Origin: an uncultured Bacteroidales bacterium
GTDB taxonomy: Bacteria > Bacteroidota > Bacteroidia > Bacteroidales > WCHB1-69
Assembly: GCA_937949745.1 (NCBI GenBank)
Contig: CALECM010000053.1
Coordinates: 1 to 22,368 of the forward strand
Length of the DNA stretch: 22,368 bases
Direction of reading: 5' to 3'
Within the stretch, counting starts at the first letter, position 1. The number at the start of each line of letters is the position of its first letter. The position numbers and the translations under genes were made by a program. The notes under the pieces are model-generated. The model made no database searches. It was not told the origin of the DNA and saw only the letters and a list, made by a program, of their open reading frames with translations. Below are positions 15,468 to 22,368 of this stretch, piece after piece.

Positions 15468-15827
15468 ATGCGTTTTGTCTACCTTGCGGCGGGTTTCATC
15501 TCTTTGGGACTGGGAATTTTAGGGATTTTTCTTCCCCTGTTACCTACCACACCTTTCCTTCTTCTGACAGCTTATCTGTTCGCGAAAAGTTCGGATAAAT
15601 GGTATGAACTCCTGCTAAACCACAAAATCCTGGGTCCTTATATCCATAATTTCAGGGAAAACAGAGCGATTCCCCTTAAAGTTAAGATAACTTCCGTTTC
15701 GTTATTATGGATCACGATCATGTTAAGTGCTGTTTTCGCGACGGATAAAATGTGGCTACGCCTTTTACTCTTAGTCATTGCTACAGGCGTAACCGTGCAT
15801 ATCCTGTCCTATAAAACTTTGGATTGA
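15468..15827 (+). CDS. ybaN: YbaN family (DUF454) inner-membrane protein (119 aa)
   Basis: The protein has the DUF454/YbaN signature: an N-terminal helix (FVYLAAGFISLGLGILGIFL), then PLLPTTPFLLLTAYLFAKSS (residues ~23-42), a soluble stretch with LLNHKILGPYIHNFRENRAI (~49-68), then two further helices (SVSLLWITIMLSAVFA and LRLLLLVIATGVTVHIL). The length is typical. The function of the family is unknown; do not infer more than membrane location. The start is supported by a TATTTTTG box 18 nt upstream. Its TGA stop directly abuts the stop of the opposite-strand gene, so there is no room for a terminator between the two. Confidence 0.9.
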   Translation: MRFVYLAAGFISLGLGILGIFLPLLPTTPFLLLTAYLFAKSSDKWYELLLNHKILGPYIHNFRENRAIPLKVKITSVSLLWITIMLSAVFATDKMWLRLLLLVIATGVTVHILSYKTLD

Positions 15828-16436
15828 TTATTCCAATTTTTCTAATTCCCTAATGGATTCTTCCAGATCAAGGTATTTCTTTTTGAAATTCCTGTAAATA
15901 AACCAAGTGATTAAAAGCCCAATCAATATCGCTGCAAAAGAAACCGCGATATATAAACCCATATTTTCATAGAAGTTAGGTCTGTTTAATGCCAAAGACA
16001 GCAGAGGTATTAATGTTATAAATAAAATAGGGATTAAAGCGGTAAATGTAAAAAACAGTTCGATCTTTTCATATTTCATCATTTTATGAGTCGCGCTTAA
16101 AGAGTCTCTTAAAGTTGATCTGGAAGTGTCAATTCTTGTCAGAATATAGATTTCATAAATATAGAATGCTATAAATAAAATGCTTAAAAGCATAAATCCT
16201 ATAAAAGGTAGTAAGTATTTTGTATCGTGGATAAATAACTCATATCTTACTGCCAGGAACATTGACAAAATTCCAAATATAACAATCCCTAAAATTTTAT
16301 ACAAGAGTACTCCGTTAACTTTTTTATCAATATTCGCTGATAAGCTTTTTTTAAAAGAGTTTTCTTTGAGGATATTGATTCCGGTCAATTTTTCATGGTA
16401 TTGATCCCATTCTTTTTTCATGTCTTCTATTTCCAT
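15828..16436 (-). CDS. Four-TM membrane protein, putative anti-sigma partner of the ECF sigma factor (202 aa)
   Basis: Residues 1-45 are a charged cytoplasmic N-terminus (MEIEDMKKEWDQYHEKLTGI). Hydrophobic segments follow at ~47-63, ~75-99, ~127-150 and ~160-181, and the C-terminus is charged (KKKYLDLEESIRELEKLE). The W-x-x-Y-x-x-K-L type N-terminus followed by a multi-helix membrane part recalls the proteins usually encoded directly after ECF sigma genes in Bacteroidetes, which are presumed anti-sigma factors. It lacks the zinc-finger (HxxxCxxC) anti-sigma domain, so the role rests on context: it starts 20 nt after the sigma gene on the same strand. I do not recognise a named family. Its stop abuts that of the converging YbaN-type gene. 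Confidence 0.8.
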   Translation of the reverse strand: MEIEDMKKEWDQYHEKLTGINILKENSFKKSLSANIDKKVNGVLLYKILGIVIFGILSMFLAVRYELFIHDTKYLLPFIGFMLLSILFIAFYIYEIYILTRIDTSRSTLRDSLSATHKMMKYEKIELFFTFTALIPILFITLIPLLSLALNRPNFYENMGLYIAVSFAAILIGLLITWFIYRNFKKKYLDLEESIRELEKLE

Positions 16437-16456
16437 CTTAATATGCTTTTTTATAA

Positions 16457-16942
16457 TTAATATTTCTGGTTTATATCTGCCATTTTAATCTTAATTCTCT
16501 GGATTTTGGTTCCGACATTTGTAACGCTACATCCTATGAGATCCGAGATTTCCCGGTGGCTTTTGCCTTCAAGGTAAAGGAAAATAATGGATCGCTCTAT
16601 TTTATTCAGATGATTTACAATGTCATACAGTCTTTCAATCAAAGCGTTATTTTCGATCTGGGAAAGTGATTCGGATAGATTGGGAGAAATTTCCACAACC
16701 GGAATGATTTTCTTTTTGTTGCGATTATAGGTGATCGCGCAATTAAGCGAGATCCGGTAAAGCCATGTCGATATTTTAGAGTCGTTTCTAAAACCCGGAT
16801 AACTTTTCCACAGATTCATGACTATTTCCTGGTATAGATCCTGAATATCGTCCGTATCCCTGCAATAAAACCTGCATATTTTATAAATAATCCCTTCATG
16901 CCGGCGGATCAATCCGATAAATTCTTCCTCCACTTTCTTCAT
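16457..16942 (-). CDS. ECF-type RNA polymerase sigma factor (161 aa)
   Basis: This is a group 4 (extracytoplasmic function) sigma-70 family protein. Region 2 spans ~8-75, with the core-binding motif DIQDLYQEIVMNLWKSYPGF (~32-51) and the -10-contacting segment KISTWLYRISLNCAITYNRN. A short acidic linker follows (~80-100). Region 4 spans ~103-158, with the helix-turn-helix GKSHREISDLIGCSVTNVGT (~126-145) and the RIKIKM end. There is no region 1.1 or 3. Length is normal. It forms a two-gene unit with the downstream 4-TM protein (20-nt gap), the usual sigma/anti-sigma layout. The stimulus and regulon are unknown. I could not find a convincing autoregulated promoter in the ~120 nt upstream, which are also shared with the terminator of the peroxiredoxin gene. 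Confidence 0.94.
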   Translation of the reverse strand: MKKVEEEFIGLIRRHEGIIYKICRFYCRDTDDIQDLYQEIVMNLWKSYPGFRNDSKISTWLYRISLNCAITYNRNKKKIIPVVEISPNLSESLSQIENNALIERLYDIVNHLNKIERSIIFLYLEGKSHREISDLIGCSVTNVGTKIQRIKIKMADINQKY

Positions 16943-17062
16943 ATATTTATTTAAGGTTATAATTGGTTGGTCATTAAAAGATGGAAGAAATCACAAAAAG
17001 AAAACAAATCAATAATTGGATAACGATAAAAATAAATGAAATATTTGTAATGAAAGTATTGG

Positions 17063-17094
17063 AAACAAAAAAGCCTCGACAGGTTGTCAAGGCT
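17063..17094 (-). terminator. Intrinsic terminator of the peroxiredoxin gene
   Basis: AGCCTCGACA (17072-17081) pairs with TGTCAAGGCT (17085-17094) over a 3-nt loop, with one C/A mismatch. On the minus strand a T tract follows (17072-17067, then GTTT). The hairpin begins 24 nt after the stop at 17119. Confidence 0.85.
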
Positions 17095-17118
17095 CTTCCC
17101 AAAATTATGAAAAAAAAA

Positions 17119-17835
17119 TTACTTGCCGAGTTTGCTCTCGACCTCTTCTTTCGGAAGTTTCCGGGTACAGAAAAACCAATCATGGCAGATCATGGCACCG
17201 CTTTTATCTTCCATTCTTTCTTCGGCTATTTGCATGGTTCCCGCCGTCGGCACAATGACATCGTCACCGGGTTGCCAGTCGGCAGGTAATGCAACGCTGA
17301 AGTTATCGTTCGTTTGTAGTCCTATCAATACTCTTTTGATCTCCTGGAAATTCCTGCCTAATGATAACGGATAATACAGGATCGTGCGTATCATGGCTTT
17401 GGGATCGATAAAAAAGACCGCGCGTACGGCTGCCGTCTGGCTTTCCCCAGGCTGGATCATTCCGTATTTCTTGGCTACATTCATTGTTATATCATCAATC
17501 AAAGGAAATTTGATATCTACATTTTTCATTCCTTTGTATTCTATTTTTTCTTTAATTGTCCTTAACCAGGCTATATGGCTGCTTAAACCGTCAACGGAAA
17601 GTCCTAATAACTGGCAATTCAGCGCTTCAAATTCATCCGCCATTTTTCCGAATGTCATGAATTCCGAAGTACATACCGGCGTAAAATCGGAAGGATGGCT
17701 GAACAGAATAACCCACCTGCCTTTAAAATCTTCCGGGAATTTGATTTTTCCCTGTGTGGTACTGGCTTCAAAATGGGGAGCAGGATCGCCGATGCGGGGC
17801 ATAACGTTAATTTCGTTTTCCATAATAGTTGGCAT
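17119..17835 (-). CDS. Prx6-type peroxiredoxin (238 aa)
   Basis: A cytoplasmic thiol peroxidase of the AhpC/TSA superfamily that reduces H2O2 and organic peroxides. The peroxidatic motif is SDFTPVCTSEF (residues 49-59) with C55. The thioredoxin-fold core and the long C-terminal extension of the Prx6 subfamily are present (ADWQPGDDVIVPTAGT, then CHDWFFCTRKLP at 217-228). C217 and C223 have the same 6-residue spacing as the C-terminal cysteine pair of archaeal-type Prx6 enzymes such as the Aeropyrum pernix thiol peroxidase, so a resolving cysteine is likely, unlike strict 1-Cys Prx6. The 238-residue length fits. The start at 17835 (MPTIMENEIN) has a rival ATG at residue 5. It is a single-gene unit with its own terminator. 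I saw no exact TAnnTTTG box upstream, and no OxyR gene is nearby. Confidence 0.94.
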   Translation of the reverse strand: MPTIMENEINVMPRIGDPAPHFEASTTQGKIKFPEDFKGRWVILFSHPSDFTPVCTSEFMTFGKMADEFEALNCQLLGLSVDGLSSHIAWLRTIKEKIEYKGMKNVDIKFPLIDDITMNVAKKYGMIQPGESQTAAVRAVFFIDPKAMIRTILYYPLSLGRNFQEIKRVLIGLQTNDNFSVALPADWQPGDDVIVPTAGTMQIAEERMEDKSGAMICHDWFFCTRKLPKEEVESKLGK

Positions 17836-17949
17836 TTTAAAAATTAAATTGTAATAAATTGTTTTATTTTTGAAAATATTACAAATATTTATACACCCAA
17901 ACTTGATAATTGTTCACCGTCCAAATAAAATTTTTTTGAAAAATAAATG

Positions 17950-17957
17950 TACTTTTG
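17950..17957 (+). promoter_or_regulatory. Candidate -7 box for the riboflavin kinase / LRR pair
   Basis: TACTTTTG is an exact TAnnTTTG match. Transcription would start near 17964, only ~7 nt before the first ATG (17971) and ~22 nt before the third (17986). No TTG is seen at consensus distance. Confidence 0.5.
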
Positions 17958-17970
17958 TGGATAAATCAAA

Positions 17971-18360
17971 ATGACCATGACCGACATGATCCGGTACCCT
18001 TATTCAGGAACTGTTATAGAAGGTTTCCATAACGGAAGGAAATTCGGATTTCCGACGCTTAATATCGCGCTGGATCCGGGCATTACTTTCACGGAGACCG
18101 GAGTTTTTGCGGTATCTGTGATAATAGGGGAATGCTGTTATTATGGAATGTTGTATGTGGGAAACCGGCCTACGCTCTCGATGAAGGAACTTAGCATAGA
18201 AATCCATGTATTTGATTTTTCTTCCGAAATATATGGTTGCCGGGTACAATTCTCGGTCCGGAAAAAGATCCGGGGAGACATCAAATTTGATTCCGTAGAG
18301 CAATTGATTTCACAAATTAAAAAAGATCAGGATGAAATACGAGGTTTTTTCGGTTGCTAA
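17971..18360 (+). CDS. Stand-alone riboflavin kinase domain protein (129 aa)
   Basis: This corresponds to the C-terminal riboflavin kinase (flavokinase) half of bifunctional RibF, without the FAD synthetase half. The known reaction is riboflavin + ATP to FMN + ADP, in the cytoplasm. Seen: GTVIEGFHNGRKFGFPTLNI (residues 13-32) with the GFPTxN nucleotide/Mg motif; TGVFAVSV (43-50); GMLYVGNRPTLS (59-70); the SIEIHVFDF segment (75-83), with E77 at the usual catalytic glutamate; LYG-equivalent IYGC (87-90); and the FDSVEQLISQIKKDQ helix (106-120). All key motifs look intact. Start codons at 17971, 17977 and 17986 (M1, M3, M6) are all possible; the close promoter box makes the later ones attractive. 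Its last 29 nt overlap the LRR gene in another frame, implying co-transcription and perhaps translational coupling. A full ribF probably lies elsewhere in the genome. Confidence 0.88.
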   Translation: MTMTDMIRYPYSGTVIEGFHNGRKFGFPTLNIALDPGITFTETGVFAVSVIIGECCYYGMLYVGNRPTLSMKELSIEIHVFDFSSEIYGCRVQFSVRKKIRGDIKFDSVEQLISQIKKDQDEIRGFFGC

Positions 18361-18961
18361 ATGGATTTCGGTTTTATTTCTGTTTTTGCATTCAGGATTG
18401 GGTTTTGCCCAAATTCTCCCGGAAGCGGAATTGCGGAAACAGCCGGTTTACCGTTCGTTGGAAGCCGCTTTAAAAGAACCGGAAAAAGTATACCGTTTAC
18501 ATCTTAAAAGAAAACCCAAAGCAGATTCATTGCCGGAAGCGGTTTTTGCCCTGACCAACTTACAGGAATTAAGTGTGCAACGATGTAAGTTACTTCGTTT
18601 GAACAACAGGATAAACGAATTTAAAAATCTTCAGTACCTTATCCTTGACCATAATAGATTGGTATGGCTGCCCGACGAATTGTGTGATCTGAATGAATTG
18701 AAAGTCCTGAGTATAAACAATAATCTACTTTATAAATTACCCGACGATTTGGGACAACTTCAAAAACTGGAACAGTTGAACGCATGGGGAAATCCCCTGT
18801 ATGTTTTTCCGGAAAGTATCATTATGCTGATGGAATCGCTGCAGGTTATGGATTTACGCCAAATTCCGTTCCGGCTGGAGGAAATTGAAATACTGGAAAT
18901 TCGGTTACCAAAAACAGATATCCGGTATACGCCGTTTTGCGATTGTAAAATAAACCGGTGA
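18332..18961 (+). CDS. Secreted leucine-rich-repeat protein (209 aa)
   Basis: The N-terminus (MKYEVFSVAKWISVLFLFLHSGLGFAQ) is a signal peptide with a likely cut near residue 26; there is no lipobox cysteine. About five 23-residue leucine-rich repeats follow at ~73-185, for example FKNLQYLILDHNRLVWLP and LNELKVLSINNNLLYKLP, of the LxxLxxLxLxxNxLxxLPxxL type. The C-terminus ends CDCKINR with no T9SS sorting domain, so it is probably periplasmic or released. LRRs bind proteins; the partner is unknown. The gene starts 29 nt inside the riboflavin kinase gene. I accept this start because it is the only one that gives the signal peptide. Its stop lies 2 nt from the stop of the converging antiporter gene. 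Confidence 0.85.
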   Translation: MKYEVFSVAKWISVLFLFLHSGLGFAQILPEAELRKQPVYRSLEAALKEPEKVYRLHLKRKPKADSLPEAVFALTNLQELSVQRCKLLRLNNRINEFKNLQYLILDHNRLVWLPDELCDLNELKVLSINNNLLYKLPDDLGQLQKLEQLNAWGNPLYVFPESIIMLMESLQVMDLRQIPFRLEEIEILEIRLPKTDIRYTPFCDCKINR

Positions 18962-18963
18962 AT

Positions 18964-20442
18964 TTAGACCTCTTCAGGCTTGTCGATATCCAGACACTCA
19001 TATACTTTGTCGATCCCGTCCTGGTTGTCGGAAAGAACTACCAGAATATCGTGAGGCTCTATCACAGTAGAGCCGTTCGGAGTCAGGAATTTTTGGTTAC
19101 GGTTGATCATGGCAATAATCGAATTCTGGGGAAATTGCAGGTCAAGGATTTTCTTCCCAACGGAATATCCTTCATCGGGTACTTCGATTTCCACCATCCT
19201 GGTTTTGGCATATTCGTTAAGGAAAACCTCCACAGGCGATTTCTTTTTTACTTTTTCCGGAATAGCTACCCGCAACCATTTGGCAAACAGCTCGATCGTA
19301 CTTCCCTGGATCACCACAGAGGTTACGGAGATGAAAAATACGATATTGAATATGATATTGGCTTTATCAATACCCGCGATTAGCGGGTAAGTGGCAAATA
19401 CAATAGGAACCGCGCCGCGTAAACCCACCCAGGAAATATAAACCCGGTTGCGTAATTTCATTTTAAACGGGATCAGGCTCAAAAATACACTTAAAGGGCG
19501 CGCTACCAGTATCAGGAATACCGATATCAAAATGCCTATTCCTGCCACGGCAATGATCTGTGAAGGGAATACCAGTAATCCGAGTGTTAAGAAGAGGATG
19601 ATCTGCATGAGCCACGCAAAACCGTCGAACATTTTAAAAATGGTCCTTTTATGCATCAGGTCCTGGTTGCCCAGATAAACGGCGCAAATATACACGGCCA
19701 TAAATCCGTTTCCCTGGAATACGGTGGTTGCCGAATAGGTAAGGAACATCAGGGCGATCACCAATACCGAATATAATCCGTCCAGTTCCAGTTTGATACG
19801 GTTGATCACGAACTTACTTAATTTACCGAATAAAAATCCGCCAAGGATACCCAGTATCATCTGTTTCAGGAAAAGCGGGATAAGAGCCCATGCGCTTTGT
19901 TCCGGATTTAATACCAGTCCCAGGAAAGCGATGGTCAAAATGTTCGCCATAGGATCATTACTACCGCTTTCAAGTTCTAAAGTGGGACGAAGATTATTCT
20001 TAAGTGCGAGATTTTTCGAACGGAGAATGGAGAATACGGCTGCCGCATCTGTGGAAGATACAATGGAGCCCAGCAAAAGGCCTTCGTAGATAGTAAAATC
20101 CGTAATAAGCCAGATAAAAGTTCCCAGGATAATAGCGGTAAGTAATACCCCTACGGTCGATAACGAAATTCCCTGCCATAAAATAGGCTTTATGGATTTC
20201 CAGTTGGTTTCAAGTCCTCCGGAAAAGAGGATGAAATTAAGGGAGAATATTCCGATAAACTGGGCAACGGCCGGATTGTTAAACTCTATTTTCCCGATGC
20301 CTTCCGATCCGGCCAGCATTCCGATAAACAAGAATAACAAAAGAGTAGGGATGCCAAAACGGTAAGAAGCTTTTCCGGCTATAACACTCACCAATAATAA
20401 AATCGAACCTATAAGTAAAATATTTTCGATAGTTAGGAACAT
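18964..20442 (-). CDS. nhaP2: K+/H+ antiporter, NhaP2/CvrA-like, with C-terminal RCK_C domain (492 aa)
   Basis: This CPA1-family cation/proton antiporter of the inner membrane has about 12-13 hydrophobic segments over residues ~5-390. The ion-site motifs are clear: TDAAAVFS (131-138, with D132) and ESGSNDPMA (158-166, with N162-D163), both characteristic of the NhaP2/CvrA group. The conserved WVGLRGAVPIV motif lies at ~340-350. The cytoplasmic tail (~405-490) looks like a TrkA-C/RCK_C regulatory domain (VPDEGYSVGKKILDL, then IEPHDILVVLSD). E. coli NhaP2 is longer (~578 residues) with a further C-terminal domain, so this is the shorter form common in Bacteroidetes. The expected role is export of K+ (or Na+) in exchange for H+, for osmotic and pH balance. 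A TATATTTG box lies ~85 nt upstream. Confidence 0.92.
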   Translation of the reverse strand: MFLTIENILLIGSILLLVSVIAGKASYRFGIPTLLLFLFIGMLAGSEGIGKIEFNNPAVAQFIGIFSLNFILFSGGLETNWKSIKPILWQGISLSTVGVLLTAIILGTFIWLITDFTIYEGLLLGSIVSSTDAAAVFSILRSKNLALKNNLRPTLELESGSNDPMANILTIAFLGLVLNPEQSAWALIPLFLKQMILGILGGFLFGKLSKFVINRIKLELDGLYSVLVIALMFLTYSATTVFQGNGFMAVYICAVYLGNQDLMHKRTIFKMFDGFAWLMQIILFLTLGLLVFPSQIIAVAGIGILISVFLILVARPLSVFLSLIPFKMKLRNRVYISWVGLRGAVPIVFATYPLIAGIDKANIIFNIVFFISVTSVVIQGSTIELFAKWLRVAIPEKVKKKSPVEVFLNEYAKTRMVEIEVPDEGYSVGKKILDLQFPQNSIIAMINRNQKFLTPNGSTVIEPHDILVVLSDNQDGIDKVYECLDIDKPEEV

Positions 20443-20526
20443 GGTGAGAAAATTAGTCTAAAATCACCTCAAATAAGAAGAGGAATTATTTTCCGGATAA
20501 ACTCGTTACTTATTTGAAACATGGCG

Positions 20527-20534
20527 CAAATATA
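20527..20534 (-). promoter_or_regulatory. Candidate -7 box for the antiporter gene
   Basis: The minus strand reads TATATTTG followed by CGCC, an exact match to TAnnTTTG with typical Bacteroidetes context. It lies 85 nt upstream of the ATG at 20442, giving a leader of about 75-80 nt. No TTG is seen at the right distance. Confidence 0.55.
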
Positions 20535-20560
20535 ATAAATAATTGGATAACTTTGGATAT

Positions 20561-20587
20561 ATAAAGTGCCGGAAAATGGCATTTTAT
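20561..20587 (-). terminator. Probable terminator of dnaE
   Basis: ATAAAGTGCC (20561-20570) pairs with GGCATTTTAT (20578-20587) over a 7-nt loop, with one G-T wobble. The hairpin lies 14 nt after the dnaE stop. On the minus strand it is followed only by ATATATCC rather than a clean T tract, so efficiency is uncertain. Confidence 0.5.
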
Positions 20588-20601
20588 TTCAAAATCCCTC
20601 A

Positions 20602-22368
20602 TTATTTTAACGTAAGTTTATGGGGAATCATCAATTTTAAATTGGCGGCAAAAATTTCGGGATTCACCTTAAGTTTAAAGTTTCCGAAATTTGTGGCAAA
20701 ATCATCCGTATTTGATATAACCTGCAACGATAAAGGTACCTGTCCTTTGGATTTTTCGATTGTTTCCTGGAGAAGATAAGCGAGATTTCCTGATATATCT
20801 TTTATGTTGACGGATAATAAGGCCTCTTTACAGAGCTTTTCACAGGCATCGTGCAGATAAAATATATCGATCGGAATGATATTATACTGTTTCTCACCTG
20901 CGTAATCTTTTCCCCGGAATTGCTCTTTAATAGTAGCTTTCACGAAAAGTTGCTTACCAACTTCAAACAAATGCCTGAAACGGGTATAGTCTTCACCGAA
21001 AAGCAACCATTGATACTCCCCGGAGTAATCTTCCAGCGTGATTTTACCGAAATCTTTATTGGATTTGGTCATCAGCCGCTGCGATTCCGTCACAATGCCC
21101 GCAAAGTTGACCGGGCGACTACTTAATTTCGGATATAAAGAAGGATTATTAAGTGTAGTCAGCTGAACGGTGGTAAAGTTCTGGATCACCAATTTATGGC
21201 TGTCCAGCGGGTGACCGGAAATGTAAAACCCGGCTATATCTTTCTCATGCTTAAGTTGCTCGATCGGGTGCCAGGGCGGACACGGAGGAATTTCCGGATA
21301 TACCAGTTCTCCCATCTCCGGACTATCGTCGAATATGGAGATCTGGTTCTGGCTCTGCTCGGATTGGGATTTAGTACCGAAATTGATCAATTTTTCAATA
21401 AAGGAAGATCCGTTTTTATCCTGGCAAAAGAATTGTGCCCGGTTCATGTTGGTGAAACAATCGAAAACGCCTGCATAAGCCATGGACTCGATCGTTCTTT
21501 TATTGCAGTTCCTGAGGTTGATCCGTTTTACAAATTCAAAGATGTTGGCGAATGGTCCGTTCTCCCGGCGTTCCGCGATAAGCGACTCGACCGCCGAATG
21601 TCCCACACCTTTTAAAGCTGCGAGTCCGAAACGGATATCTCCTTTTTTGTTAACCGTGAACATCAGGTCGGATTCATTGATATCCGGACTCAGGATACGA
21701 ATACCCATCCGGGTGGTGTCATCGATAAGTTGCGTGATTTTGTCTAAATTGTCGAGGTTGTTGGTCAGGTTGGCCGCCATAAATTCCGCCGGATAATGGG
21801 CTTTCAGGTAAGCAGTCTGATAAGCCACAAATGCGTAACAGGTTGCATGGGATTTATTGAATGCATAAGAGGCGAATTTTTCCCATTCGCTCCAAATAAA
21901 TTTAAGATTCTCCAGGGAATGTCCATTATTAACTCCGCCATCGTAGAATTTTTTCTGCAGGGCGTCCATCTCGGATTTTTTCTTTTTTCCCATGGCTTTC
22001 CGCAATTTATCGGATTCACCGCGGGTAAAACCGGCCAGCGAACGGGAAAGCAGCATCACCTGCTCCTGATATACCGTGATGCCGTATGTCTCTTCCAGAT
22101 AATTTTTCATCTCCGGAATAAGGTATTCTATTTTTTCTTTTCCGGTTTTTCGTGCGATAAAATTGGGGATGTTGTCCATCGGTCCCGGACGGTAAAGGGA
22201 AACCATACTGATAATATCTTCAAAGCGTTCGGGTTTGAGTTCCTGTAGATATTTCCGCATACCGCCGCTTTCCAGCTGGAATATCGCAGTTGTATCGCCA
22301 CGGCTCAGCAGTTCATAGGTTTCTTTGTCGTCCAAAGGAATCTTATCGATATCGAGGTCCAGGTCATG
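20602..22368 (-). CDS. dnaE: DNA polymerase III alpha subunit, C-terminal 588 residues (5' end outside window)
   Basis: The frame is open to the right edge (HDLDLDIDKIPLDDKETYEL), so the gene starts beyond the window. The visible part is roughly the C-terminal half of the replicative polymerase alpha subunit. Seen: TTAIFQLESGGMRKYLQELKP-type sequence, then SLYRPGPMDNIPNFIARKTG, ITVYQEQVMLLSRSLAGFTR, RKAMGKKKKSEMDAL, and the highly conserved WEKFASYAFNKSHATCYAFVAYQTAYLKAHYPAEFMAA region (palm/fingers). A helix-hairpin-helix segment follows (FGLAALKGVGHSAVESLIAE), then an OB-fold domain (RPVNFAGIVTESQRLMTKSNKDFGKITLED, near visible residues ~400-490). The C-terminal tail is short. The catalytic PHP and palm aspartate regions are off-window. 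It is essential for chromosome replication, which supports a chromosomal setting. Confidence 0.97.
   Translation of the reverse strand, partial: HDLDLDIDKIPLDDKETYELLSRGDTTAIFQLESGGMRKYLQELKPERFEDIISMVSLYRPGPMDNIPNFIARKTGKEKIEYLIPEMKNYLEETYGITVYQEQVMLLSRSLAGFTRGESDKLRKAMGKKKKSEMDALQKKFYDGGVNNGHSLENLKFIWSEWEKFASYAFNKSHATCYAFVAYQTAYLKAHYPAEFMAANLTNNLDNLDKITQLIDDTTRMGIRILSPDINESDLMFTVNKKGDIRFGLAALKGVGHSAVESLIAERRENGPFANIFEFVKRINLRNCNKRTIESMAYAGVFDCFTNMNRAQFFCQDKNGSSFIEKLINFGTKSQSEQSQNQISIFDDSPEMGELVYPEIPPCPPWHPIEQLKHEKDIAGFYISGHPLDSHKLVIQNFTTVQLTTLNNPSLYPKLSSRPVNFAGIVTESQRLMTKSNKDFGKITLEDYSGEYQWLLFGEDYTRFRHLFEVGKQLFVKATIKEQFRGKDYAGEKQYNIIPIDIFYLHDACEKLCKEALLSVNIKDISGNLAYLLQETIEKSKGQVPLSLQVISNTDDFATNFGNFKLKVNPEIFAANLKLMIPHKLTLK

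Noticed and set aside
16981..17289. Plus-strand 102-codon frame starting in the sigma/peroxiredoxin spacer
   Set aside because: It runs through the peroxiredoxin terminator and antisense to its C-terminus, with no recognisable domain.
20543..20779. Plus-strand frame with a TAACTTTG box at 20548-20555
   Set aside because: It begins with TTG, overlaps the dnaE terminator, is antisense to the dnaE 3' end, and the box lies inside the frame. An antisense RNA is possible but unsupported.
22333..22335. TTG at 22335 as the dnaE start
   Set aside because: The frame continues upstream to the window edge with conserved DnaE sequence, so the gene is cut by the window, not started here.

Overview
The window reads as chromosomal DNA of a Bacteroidota (Bacteroidales-like) bacterium. 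The support is a complete type IX secretion (T9SS) C-terminal sorting domain on a giant surface protein, many good matches to the Bacteroidetes -7 promoter box TAnnTTTG, few recognisable Shine-Dalgarno sites, and typical Bacteroidales gene families (an ECF sigma factor paired with a 4-TM protein, a NagP/GluP-type sugar transporter, ridA, an NhaP2-type antiporter, dnaE). The genus cannot be fixed from the sequence alone; gut or oral Bacteroidales such as the Odoribacteraceae would fit.

Left half (1-11993, minus strand): two giant secreted modular proteins in tandem. The distal one (1-4224) is open through the left edge; 1408 residues are visible, with a signal peptide, a PCMD-like N-terminal domain and alternating blocks of Ig-like domains and CDS-motif repeats. 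The proximal one (4599-11993, 2464 aa) is complete: signal peptide, a FnIII domain split by a ~220-residue insertion, then eight alternating jelly-roll and FnIII pairs, then a T9SS sorting domain. A strong intrinsic terminator ends it, and the next gene has its own promoter-like box.

Middle (11994-13079): a regulatory island. A 59-aa HTH protein (minus) and a 134-aa HTH protein with a C-terminal coiled coil (plus) are divergent across 75 bp. That spacer holds two face-to-face -7 boxes and a small palindrome between them. The 59-aa gene lies directly upstream of the giant adhesin on the same strand, with no visible terminator between, so the pair is a candidate switch for the adhesin locus (inference).

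Right half (13080-22368): compact housekeeping and stress genes. In order: ridA and a sugar MFS transporter (probably one transcript); a YqaA-family membrane protein divergent from a YbaN/DUF454 protein; an ECF sigma factor followed by a putative membrane anti-sigma partner; a Prx6-type peroxiredoxin; a stand-alone riboflavin kinase overlapping a secreted leucine-rich-repeat protein; an NhaP2-like K+/H+ antiporter; and the C-terminal part of DNA polymerase III alpha (dnaE), cut by the right edge. Two convergent gene pairs meet with 0 and 2 nt between stop codons. I saw no tRNA, rRNA, CRISPR array, insertion sequence or transposase.
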